Of a DNA stretch of 64,000 bases, positions 8,624 through 15,775 are shown piece after piece (the stretch's first letter is position 1; every line of letters starts with the position of its first letter). Source of the stretch: Nocardiopsis flavescens (lineage in GTDB: Bacteria; Actinomycetota; Actinomycetes; Streptosporangiales; Streptosporangiaceae); assembly GCF_900141985.1 (NCBI RefSeq), contig NZ_FQZK01000012.1, forward strand, positions 62,001-126,000, given 5' to 3'. The translations under genes were made by a program, and so were the position numbers. Under the pieces are notes generated by a model that was given only the letters and a program-made list of their open reading frames with translations, was not told where the DNA came from and made no database searches.

Positions 8624-9385
8624 ATGCCCCTGATCACCGTCGTCACCGCCGTCCACGCCCCCGGGGCGCGGTACCTGCCCGAGGCGCACCGGTCCCTCGC
8701 GGAGCAGGTGCTGCCCGACGGCTGGGACTGGCAGTGGGTCGTCCAGGAGGACGGGGAGACCGACGGGGTCCGGCCGCACCTGCCCGAGGACGGGCGCTTG
8801 AGCTTCGGGCAGGGGCGCGCCGGGCGGGCCGGGATGGCACGGACCCTGGGGCTCTCCCGGGCGCGGGGCGAGCTGGTCAAGGTCCTGGACGCGGACGACC
8901 TGCTGACCCCGGGGGCCCTCGCACGCGACATCGCGGCCCTCACCGGGGACGGGACGGTCGGGTGGAGCACCTCGCGGGCCCTCGACCTCCTGCCGGACGG
9001 CACGACCGTCGGCTTCGACGGAGACCCCGGGGAGGGGCCGATCGAACGCGGCACCGTGCTGGAACACTGGAGCGCGCACGGCTTCCTCGCGCAGGTCCAC
9101 CCGGCCACCCTGTGCGTGCGCCGGGACCTGCTTTTGGCCCTCGGCGGGTGGATGGCGCTGCCGGCCTCCGAGGACACGGGACTCCTCCTGGCCCTGGACG
9201 CGGTCAGCCGCGGCTGGTTCACCGCCCGTCCCGGGCTGCTCTACCGCAAGTGGCCCGGCCAGGTGACGGCCGCGGCCGCCCATGGGGACGGCGTCGAGCG
9301 CGCCGCGCGGATGGGCGTGGTCCGCGACCGGGCACGGGCGCTCGCCGCGACCGGGTGGACGTACCGCGGGGACGCCGCCGGGTAG
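8624..9385 (+). CDS. Glycosyltransferase family 2 protein
   Basis: A 253-residue soluble protein with the GT-A fold signature of family 2: an N-terminal strand LITVVTAVHAPG with nucleotide-binding context, the acceptor of the ribose VVQEDGETDG, and a metal-binding DADD at about residues 89-92 (VKVLDADDLL). A later segment (SEDTGLLLALD) fits the ED catalytic-base region. No membrane helices are visible, so it is probably cytoplasmic and transfers a sugar to an unidentified acceptor. It starts 3 bases after the GntR-type gene and is therefore in the same operon. Sugar and acceptor cannot be read from the sequence. Confidence 0.8.
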   Translation: MPLITVVTAVHAPGARYLPEAHRSLAEQVLPDGWDWQWVVQEDGETDGVRPHLPEDGRLSFGQGRAGRAGMARTLGLSRARGELVKVLDADDLLTPGALARDIAALTGDGTVGWSTSRALDLLPDGTTVGFDGDPGEGPIERGTVLEHWSAHGFLAQVHPATLCVRRDLLLALGGWMALPASEDTGLLLALDAVSRGWFTARPGLLYRKWPGQVTAAAAHGDGVERAARMGVVRDRARALAATGWTYRGDAAG

Positions 9386-9600
9386 GCCGGTACGCGCCGC
9401 CGGACGCGGGGTGCGCGGGGAGGGCGCGAATCGGACCGGCCGTGCGGGGCACCGACGCACCGCGGACCGCCGGTCCGGCCCCGGTGCACCCCGCACGGGC
9501 CCCGCCCCGCCGTGGCGGGGCCTCCCGTGTTCCCGGGGCGGGAACCGGACGGTGCGCCCGGGAGTCTCTTCCTTCGAGCCGCCTGCGGAAGGAGACCGGG

Positions 9601-10143
9601 ATGGGTGAGAGGTCGGCCTACGACGAGATCGACGGGCTGCGGGAGCGGCTGCGCAGGCTGGAGGTGCGGGTCTTCGAGGAGCGGGCGCGGGCCGACCGGG
9701 GCCGGACGGCGTCCCTGGGGCTGGTGGCCGCGGCGACCGTGCTGTTCCTGGCCCCGGCACTGCCGTGGCTGCGGCGGTTCACCGAGACCCGCGGGTTCCG
9801 GTTCACGAACGGCGGCGAGGCCGCCATCGGCGAGCCCCGGGCCTTCGCCACGGGCTGGGAGCTGTGGTGGCAGGCCCTCGTCGAGGGGCGCTGGGGTCTG
9901 GTACTGGGATTCCTGGCCCTGGCGGTCGCGGCGGGCCTGGCCGTGTGGGCGGCGGTCGCGCTGCGTGGTCCCGCGCTGCTCGCCGCGCAGGTGGCCGCGG
10001 TCCCGGGGCCGCTGCTGTTCCTCCTCTCCTGGCCGCAGGCACTGGAGGAGGCCCCGGTCTCCGCCGGTCCCGGGGTCTTCACGGCGGTCGCCGCCTGTGT
10101 GCTGGTCCTGGCCGCGGCGCAGTACGGCAAGGGGGACGGTTAG
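9601..10143 (+). CDS. Small membrane protein, function unknown
   Basis: A 180-residue protein with an N-terminal charged helix (residues ~7-34, heptad-like, probably coiled coil) followed by four hydrophobic segments, near residues 38-60, 98-120, 122-140 and 155-172. The start ATG 9601 follows GGAAGGAGA at an ideal distance. No enzyme motif is visible. It resembles small conserved membrane proteins of Nocardiopsis-type genomes, but I do not recognise a named family. It stands alone: 215 bases follow the glycosyltransferase, and a repeat-containing gap follows it. Confidence 0.7.
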   Translation: MGERSAYDEIDGLRERLRRLEVRVFEERARADRGRTASLGLVAAATVLFLAPALPWLRRFTETRGFRFTNGGEAAIGEPRAFATGWELWWQALVEGRWGLVLGFLALAVAAGLAVWAAVALRGPALLAAQVAAVPGPLLFLLSWPQALEEAPVSAGPGVFTAVAACVLVLAAAQYGKGDG

Positions 10144-10182
10144 CGGCCCGGCGCTGGCGCCGTCGGCGGGGGGCGAGGGCCC

Positions 10183-10282
10183 GAAGCATCGGGGGGAGTC
10201 CACCGGGGTGTGCTTTCGCACCGTTGGACCCGTCACGGGGCCTGAGGCGTCGGGGGAGTCCCCCGAACGCGCTTTCGCACCG
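10183..10282. repeat. Imperfect direct repeat with hairpins
   Basis: Two ~40-base copies (10183-10223 and 10244-10282) share the pattern GCRTCGGGGG...AGTCC...CGCTTTCGCACCG. In the first copy GGTGTGC-TTTC-GCACC can form a hairpin. They lie between the small membrane protein and the nucleotidyltransferase gene. Confidence 0.6.
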
Positions 10283-10391
10283 CAGGTCACGCGGTGAGAG
10301 CTCGGAGCCCCGGGGAGCCCGCCGGCGTTTCCCGGGCGGGCCGGTGCGATCCCGTTGCCCGGACCGGGGCCGCTGCGGCAGGCTGGTCGCC

Positions 10392-11189
10392 ATGGACGGG
10401 GACGGCGCGGACCGGGGACTGAACCCCGACGGGACCATCGCACGCGAGGGCTCGCTCCACCGGGTGGACCCGGTGTTCGCACCGGTGGTCGCCGCGGCCC
10501 GGGAGCGGGTCTCCGCGCTCTTCGGGGACGCCCTGCACGGCGCCTACCTGTACGGCAGCGTCCCCCGGGGCGCGGCCCGGCCGGGCCGCTCCGACCTGGA
10601 TCTGATGGTGGTGCTGCGCGAGCCGGCCACCGACGCCGGGCGGGAGGCGGTCCGGCGTCTGGAGACCGCCCTGGACGGCGCCTTCGGACAGGTCGACGGG
10701 GTGGGGGTCCTGGTGGAGGACGCCGCGGCGATCCTCGCCGACCCCCACGACGGCGGGTTCTTCACCGCCTGCCTGTGCACCCCGCTGCTGGGCTCCGACC
10801 TCGCCGACCGGCTCCCCGCCTACCGCCCCACCTCCCTGCTGGCCCGGGAGACCAACGGCGACCTGTACCTGTTCCCCGAGCGCTGGCGGGCGGCGGCCGA
10901 CCGCGGCGAGGAGGTGCGTGCGCTGGTGCGCCGGGCCGCCCGCAAGACCGTGCGCAGCGCGTTCACCCTGGTCATGCCCGCCTGGGGCGGCTGGACCAGC
11001 GACCTGGAGCGGTCGGCGCGCATCGTCGGCCGCTACCACCCGGAGTGGGCGGACGACCTGCGGCGCACCGCCGCCGCGGCGCTGGACCCGGTGCCCGACC
11101 CCGGACTGCTGCGCATGGTCACCGACGGCCTGGCGCCGCGCGTGGCCGCGGAGTACCGCCGCGTCCACGGGGTCAAGGCGCCGCGGTGA
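10392..11189 (+). CDS. Aminoglycoside adenylyltransferase-like nucleotidyltransferase
   Basis: A 265-residue protein with the minimal nucleotidyltransferase motif (about residues 52-72): YLYGSVPRGAARPGRSDLDL, i.e. GS followed by the D-x-D metal-binding pair, as in ANT(3'')/ANT(9)-type enzymes and their relatives. A C-terminal helical domain (from ~150: RRAARKTVRSAFTLV) completes a typical two-domain layout. The start is ATG 10392. Members of this fold transfer AMP to hydroxyls of aminoglycosides, but many chromosomal relatives have unknown substrates, so drug modification is only a possibility. It ends 46 bases before the next hydrolase gene and may be co-transcribed with it. Confidence 0.75.
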   Translation: MDGDGADRGLNPDGTIAREGSLHRVDPVFAPVVAAARERVSALFGDALHGAYLYGSVPRGAARPGRSDLDLMVVLREPATDAGREAVRRLETALDGAFGQVDGVGVLVEDAAAILADPHDGGFFTACLCTPLLGSDLADRLPAYRPTSLLARETNGDLYLFPERWRAAADRGEEVRALVRRAARKTVRSAFTLVMPAWGGWTSDLERSARIVGRYHPEWADDLRRTAAAALDPVPDPGLLRMVTDGLAPRVAAEYRRVHGVKAPR

Positions 11190-11235
11190 CCGGGGCCACG
11201 GACGGCGGGCGCGCCTTCGGGTAGTGTCCGGATCC

Positions 11236-12024
11236 GTGAGCCACGTGACCGCTTCCGACGGAACCCGCATCTGGTACGACGTCCTCGGCGAGGGCGACCC
11301 CCTCCTGCTCTTCAACGGCCAGGCGCTCGACCACGGGATGTGGGACGGGCCGCACGCCGCCCTGGCCGAGCGGCACCGGGTGGTGCGGACGGACTTCCGG
11401 GGCACCGGCGGCAGCGACGCCCCGCTCGGCTCCCCGTACACCCTGGACCTGTTCGTCGACGACGCCCTGGCGGTGCTGGACGCCCTGGGCGTCGGACGCG
11501 CCCACGTCTACGGGTTCTCGATGGGCGGCAAGGTCGCCCAGCGGATGGCGTCGACCGCCCCCGAGCGCGTGGGCGCCCTGGTCCTGGGCGCGACCGCCCC
11601 GGGCGGGCCCCACGAGGTGGAGCGCCCGCGCGAGTCCACCCTGGCCCTGCGCCAGGCGGGCACCGCGGCGGGCCCCGGGAAGATCGGCCCGCTGTTCTAC
11701 ACGCCGGAATGGGCGCGGGCGCACCCCGACACCGTCGCACGCGTCCTGCCGCGCGGACCGCTGCGCGCCCAGCGCCTGCACTTCGGCGCCAGCTCCGGCC
11801 ACGACGGCTGGGACCTGCTGCCGGACATCCAGGCGCCGACGCTCGTGGTGCACGGCGAGGACGACGCGCTGACGCCGGTCGGCAACGCCGCCCTGCTGGC
11901 CGAGCGCATCCCGGACGCCCGCCTGCTCGTGCTGCCCGGCATGCGCCACGGCTACCTGCACGAGGACGAGTCCAAGGCCACCCGCGAGGTCCTCGACTTC
12001 CTCGCCGCCCACCCGCTGGGCTGA
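11236..12024 (+). CDS. Alpha/beta-fold hydrolase
   Basis: A 262-residue single-domain hydrolase with the complete catalytic triad visible: nucleophile elbow GFSMGG with Ser95, Asp209 in HGEDDALTP, and His238 in MRHGYLHED. The oxyanion region LLLFNGQALDHGMW and the DFRGTGGSD loop are typical of the 3-oxoadipate enol-lactonase/haloperoxidase-like branch. The start is GTG 11236 (VSHVTASDGTRIWYD), which begins right at the first strand. No signal peptide, so it is cytoplasmic. The substrate cannot be deduced; such enzymes in actinobacteria hydrolyse esters, lactones or epoxides. Confidence 0.85.
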   Translation: MSHVTASDGTRIWYDVLGEGDPLLLFNGQALDHGMWDGPHAALAERHRVVRTDFRGTGGSDAPLGSPYTLDLFVDDALAVLDALGVGRAHVYGFSMGGKVAQRMASTAPERVGALVLGATAPGGPHEVERPRESTLALRQAGTAAGPGKIGPLFYTPEWARAHPDTVARVLPRGPLRAQRLHFGASSGHDGWDLLPDIQAPTLVVHGEDDALTPVGNAALLAERIPDARLLVLPGMRHGYLHEDESKATREVLDFLAAHPLG

Positions 12025-12238
12025 GGCGGGGCGCCGGCCTGCGGCCGGACCCCTGTCCGGAGCGGTGCCGGGCCCCCTCGGGGCCCGGACCCGCGGGGAG
12101 GGTGCGTGCGGTGCCGTGCGCGACGGGAGGGGGCCCCGGCCCGGTCGCGGTGGCCGCATCCGTGCCGGGCCGCGCCCGGCCGCGACGGAGCCGGCTCCAC
12201 CCCGGCCGCGGACGCCCGTCCCGGGCCCCCGCCCGCGG

Positions 12239-12910
12239 TCAGTCCGCCGGCGGCACCGCCGCGGCCCGCTCCCGGACCCTGTCCGCGGCGCCGGCCAGCA
12301 CCGCCTCCTCCTGCGGGGCCAGGTTGGGGTCGCCGGCCCGCAGCCCCACCGCCCCGTCCAGCAGCCGCACCGGGTCGCCGCCGGTGTGCGCGAGGAAGCC
12401 GTCCAGCCCCGCCGCGGCCAGGGCGGGCACCGGCGGCGGGAACACCCCGGCCAGCGAGACCTGCGCCAGGATCAGCGCCGTCATGGCCACGTCGAGGTCG
12501 GCCTCGCCCTCCCGCGCGTTGGTCCAGTCGATGAGGACCGGCCCCGCCGCGGTCATCACGATGTTGTCCGGGTGCAGGTCCAGGTGGAGCAGGGCGCCCC
12601 CGCCGGGCGCGGGCAGGGCGTGCAGCCGGTCCTGGAGGCCGGCCGTCACCCGGCCCGCCTCGGCGGCGTCCACGCCGCCCGTCAGCATCGCGCCCAGCAG
12701 GGTGGGCCCGTGCAGGCGGTCCATGACCAGGTCGGCGCCGTCCACCGCGTGCACGCGCGGGGCCGGGAACCCGTGCCCGGTCACGTGCGCCATCACCGCG
12801 GCCTCGGCCGCCGGGGAGCGCCCGTCGCGGTTGCGGCGCAGCACGCGGTCGCCGTCCAGGGCGAAGACGTCGGCGTCGCGGCCGGACGCCAGGGGGGTCT
12901 GGGGGGTCAT
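12239..12910 (-). CDS. Aminoglycoside phosphotransferase-family (APH-like) kinase
   Basis: A 223-residue protein with the APH/choline-kinase signature: catalytic loop HLDLHPDNI and metal-binding IDWTNAREG, preceded by a short N-lobe (SGRDADVFALDGDRVLRR). It is shorter than classical APH enzymes (~260 residues), with a compact N-lobe lacking an obvious glycine loop. The start is ATG 12910. It overlaps nothing and is 16 bases downstream of the S4-domain gene, so both are probably one leftward transcript. Phosphorylation of a small molecule is likely; antibiotic modification is possible but unproven. Confidence 0.8.
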   Translation of the reverse strand: MTPQTPLASGRDADVFALDGDRVLRRNRDGRSPAAEAAVMAHVTGHGFPAPRVHAVDGADLVMDRLHGPTLLGAMLTGGVDAAEAGRVTAGLQDRLHALPAPGGGALLHLDLHPDNIVMTAAGPVLIDWTNAREGEADLDVAMTALILAQVSLAGVFPPPVPALAAAGLDGFLAHTGGDPVRLLDGAVGLRAGDPNLAPQEEAVLAGAADRVRERAAAVPPAD

Positions 12911-12926
12911 ACGTCGCCTTCGCGGT

Positions 12927-13331
12927 TCAGGGGGCCGGGGGAGGGTCGCTGCGCAGGCGGTCCAGCACGCGGCGGTCCCTCTTGGTGGGGCGCCCCGCGC
13001 CCCGGTCGCGGCGCATCACCGGGAGCGCGGCCTGGGGCGGCGCCTCGGGGGTGTTGTCCACGTAGCAGCGGACCGCGATGGGGGCGCCCACCCGCTTCTC
13101 CAGCACGTGGCCCACCTCCACGATCCGCGTGGTGCCGTGCAGCCGGAGCCGGACCTCGTCGCCCGCCTTGACGGTGGAGGCGGCCTTGGCCGGGCGGTCG
13201 TTGACCCGCACGTGGCCGCCCCGGCAGGCCTGGGCCGCGTCGGCGCGGGTCTTGGTGAGGCGTACGGCCCACAGCCAGCGGTCGACCCGGGTGCTGTCGG
13301 GACCGGACGGAAGGGGTGCTGCGTCGCTCAC
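12927..13331 (-). CDS. S4-domain RNA-binding protein (Hsp15/HslR-like)
   Basis: A 134-residue protein with an N-terminal S4 domain: TRVDRWLWAVRLTKTRADAAQ, then GGHVRVNDRPAKAASTVKAGDEVRL. This matches the Hsp15 group, which in E. coli binds 50S subunits carrying nascent chain-tRNA and helps rescue stalled ribosomes. The C-terminus is basic and ends RPTKRDRRVLDRLRS, a common tail in the family. The start is ATG 13331. It heads a leftward pair with the APH-like gene, and lies opposite a tRNA-Asp gene. The family is clear; the exact role in this organism is inferred. Confidence 0.85.
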   Translation of the reverse strand: MSDAAPLPSGPDSTRVDRWLWAVRLTKTRADAAQACRGGHVRVNDRPAKAASTVKAGDEVRLRLHGTTRIVEVGHVLEKRVGAPIAVRCYVDNTPEAPPQAALPVMRRDRGAGRPTKRDRRVLDRLRSDPPPAP

Positions 13332-13454
13332 GCGCGGGACTCCTCTGGATCGGGCGGGACCGGGACGGCCGGGACGTTCGGAGCGTCCCGAGTCACTTTA
13401 TGGGGCTGCGGTACGAAGTACTCCGGAGTCGCGCTAGAGTTGTTCTTGCAACGA

Positions 13455-13529
13455 GGTCCTGTGGAGCAGTTAGGAGTGCTCGCCACCCTGTCAAGGTGGA
13501 GGCCGCGGGTTCAAATCCCGTCAGGACCG
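13455..13529 (+). tRNA. tRNA-Asp (GTC), copy 2
   Basis: The 75 bases are identical to the tRNA-Asp at 7181-7255, with anticodon GTC at 13490-13492. The flanks differ, so the identity stops at the gene ends. CCA is not encoded. Confidence 0.95.
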
Positions 13530-13534
13530 CACAT

Positions 13535-13566
13535 GAAGGCCCGGTGTCCCAGGACGCCGGGCCTTC
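13535..13566 (+). terminator. Hairpin terminator after tRNA-Asp
   Basis: GAAGGCCCGG (13535-13544) pairs perfectly with CCGGGCCTTC (13557-13566). There is no T-run, as is common for actinobacterial terminators. Confidence 0.65.
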
Positions 13567-13589
13567 GCCGTTGTCCGGGGAGGGGCACG

Positions 13590-14312
13590 ATGACGTACCG
13601 GTACGCGGTGGACCGCGCCGACGGCTCGGTGCTGGCGAGTGGACACGTCCTCCGGTCGGCGCCGGGGTTCCCGGGGTTCCCGGTGCGGCTGGCCAGCGAG
13701 CTGTTCCAGCGCGCGGCGGTCCACGTGGGGGACACGCGGGTCCGGCTGTGGGACCCCTGCTGCGGGAGCGGCTACCTGGCCGCCGTTCTGGGGCTGCTGC
13801 ACCGCGAGCGGATCGCCTCCGTCCGTGCCACCGACGTCGACCCCGACGCGGTGGAGCTGGCCGGGCGCAACCTGCGGCTGCTGACCGCCGAGGGCTTGGC
13901 CGAACGCGAGGAGGAGCTGCGCCGGTCGGCCCGCGACTTCGGCCGGCCCGCGTTCGTGGAGCGGGCGCGCGACGCCCGGGCGCTGGCCCGGGGCCTGGCC
14001 CGGGACGGGGGCGACCTGCCCCACGAGGCGGCGGTCGCCGACGTGTTCTCCGCGGTGGAGCCGGTGGCCGCCGACCTGGTCGTCACCGACGTCCCCTACG
14101 GCGAGATGACCCGGTGGTCCGGTGCGGCCCCCGAGGCGGACCCGGTGGGCGGGCTGCTCGCCGCCCTGGGCCGGGTCCTGCCTCCCGGGGCCGTCATCGT
14201 GGTGGCGGCCCGCGCGCGCCGCATCGCCCTGCCCGAGGGCGTGCGCGCGCTGGAGCGGGTCAAGGTGGGTGTGCGGTCGGCGGTGCTGGTGCGGGCCCGG
14301 GACGTGGCCTGA
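13590..14312 (+). CDS. AviRa-type 23S rRNA methyltransferase homolog
   Basis: A 240-residue SAM-dependent methyltransferase: SAM-binding motif WDPCCGSGYLAAVLGLL (about residues 52-68), an acidic ribose-binding strand TDVDPDAVELAG, and the motif-IV-like TDVPYGEMTRW. The order and spacing match AviRa of Streptomyces viridochromogenes, which methylates a guanosine of 23S rRNA and gives avilamycin (orthosomycin) resistance. The start is ATG 13590 after GGGGAGGGG. No orthosomycin biosynthetic genes are nearby, so this may be a housekeeping relative or an intrinsic resistance gene. The family is confident; the target base is inferred. Confidence 0.8.
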   Translation: MTYRYAVDRADGSVLASGHVLRSAPGFPGFPVRLASELFQRAAVHVGDTRVRLWDPCCGSGYLAAVLGLLHRERIASVRATDVDPDAVELAGRNLRLLTAEGLAEREEELRRSARDFGRPAFVERARDARALARGLARDGGDLPHEAAVADVFSAVEPVAADLVVTDVPYGEMTRWSGAAPEADPVGGLLAALGRVLPPGAVIVVAARARRIALPEGVRALERVKVGVRSAVLVRARDVA

Positions 14313-14411
14313 GGCCCGGTGCGGTGTGCGGCCCGGCGGTCGCCCGGGCGGGTTGCGGCGCCCCGTCCCGGGGCGCGCGGGCCGGAACGGGCCGGGACCC
14401 CGCCCCGGCCC

Positions 14412-15611
14412 TCAGTCCGCGGCGGCGCGCCCGAACGCCCGGGAGGCGTACAGGCCGACCGCCAGCGCCACCAGCGCCAGCAGCACGAACCCGATGGCGT
14501 AGCCGCCCGTCGCCTGGTAGATCACGCCCATGACCAGGGGCGGGAAGTACCCGCCCAGCCCGCCGGCCGCGCCCACCAGGCCGGTCACGGTGCCCACGCG
14601 GGAGGGCTCGACCAGCTTGGCGACCAGGGCGAAAACGCCGCCGGTGCCCAGGCCCAGCGTGATCGCGATGAGCACGAACGCCGCGCCGGCCGGGAACTCC
14701 GCGGGCGGGTGCAGCGCCAGGACGACGGCGCACGCCGCGGTGCCGAAGAACGAGACCAGGCATACCCTGACCGGCCCGATCCGGTCCGACAGGATGCCGC
14801 CGACCGGCCGCGCCGCCACCGCCGCCACGGCGAACCCGGCGGTGCGCATGCCCGCGTCCGACTGGAGGTAGTCGTAGGAGAGCGTGAGCAGCGTCGGCAG
14901 GTACGTGGAGAAGGCCACGAACCCGCCGAAGGCCACCGCGTACAGCAGCGACGCCTGCCAGGTGGCCTTGAGGCGCAGCGCCTCGCGCATGCGCGGCAGC
15001 GCGGGGCCGGTGCGCGGGGACCACCCGGGCGCGTTGCGGCAGAAGGACCACATGACCAGGCCCATCGCCGCGAGCGCCGCGCACATCAGCAGGTGGGTGG
15101 TGAACAGGCCCACCGCGTCGACCAGCCGCGGGGTGAGGAACGCCGAGAGCGCCGTGCCGCCCATGCCCGCGCCGAACACGCCCGTCGCGAACCCGCGCCG
15201 GTCCGCCGTGTACCAGGCGTTGACGAACGGGATGCCGACCGCGAAGGAGGTGCCGGCCACCCCCAGGAAGAAGCCCCACAGCAGCAGCATCCCGAAGGAC
15301 CCGCCGGACAGGCCGACCAGGAGCACCGGGGCGATGCTGACGAAGCAGATCGCCGTGAACAGCACCCGGCCGCCGTACCGGTCGGTGAGCGCCCCGACGG
15401 GGATGCGCCCCAGGGAGCCCACCAGGACGGGGAAGGCCACCAGGAGCGACGTCTGCGTCGGCGACAGCCCCAGGTCCTCGGAGTAGGTCTTGGACAGCGG
15501 CGCGATGAGGTTCCACGCCCAGAAGGTCAGGGTGAACGCCGCCGTGGCCAGGGCGAGGTTCCCGCCCGCCGTGCCCGGGCGCGTCGCCCGTCGCCCGACT
15601 TCCGCTCGCAT
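14412..15611 (-). CDS. narK: Nitrate/nitrite MFS transporter NarK
   Basis: A 399-residue protein with about 12 membrane helices and the nitrate-porter family layout: FTLTFWAWNLIAPLSK in TM1, RIPVGALTDRYGGR after TM2, GIPFVNAWYT and a glycine-rich GVFGAGMGGTALS helix. NarK-type proteins import nitrate and/or exchange it for nitrite across the inner membrane. The start is ATG 15611, preceded by AAGGAG at the right spacing. It is divergent from narGHJI with a shared 164-base control region, which strongly supports a role in nitrate respiration. Confidence 0.9.
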   Translation of the reverse strand: MRAEVGRRATRPGTAGGNLALATAAFTLTFWAWNLIAPLSKTYSEDLGLSPTQTSLLVAFPVLVGSLGRIPVGALTDRYGGRVLFTAICFVSIAPVLLVGLSGGSFGMLLLWGFFLGVAGTSFAVGIPFVNAWYTADRRGFATGVFGAGMGGTALSAFLTPRLVDAVGLFTTHLLMCAALAAMGLVMWSFCRNAPGWSPRTGPALPRMREALRLKATWQASLLYAVAFGGFVAFSTYLPTLLTLSYDYLQSDAGMRTAGFAVAAVAARPVGGILSDRIGPVRVCLVSFFGTAACAVVLALHPPAEFPAGAAFVLIAITLGLGTGGVFALVAKLVEPSRVGTVTGLVGAAGGLGGYFPPLVMGVIYQATGGYAIGFVLLALVALAVGLYASRAFGRAAAD

Positions 15612-15775
15612 GGCGGCTCCTTCTCCTCGGCGCCGGTCCCGGCGATACGAATGGATCTGCCGTGATTGTCGCCTGCGCCGGTGTGGGAAACGTGACTTTC
15701 CGCGCCGAACAGGCATATTCATTAACGGAATGTGGTGGGCGTGGGAAGTGGCCTGTTGAACGGGGTGTCATCTTC
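15612..15775. promoter_or_regulatory. Divergent narK / narG control region
   Basis: 164 bases separate the narK and narG starts; it must carry promoters for both. The narG-proximal part (about 15690-15740) is AT-richer, with TATTCATTAACG near 15715. No FNR box (TTGAT-N4-ATCAA) or other known site could be matched, so the regulator is not evident. Confidence 0.5.
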
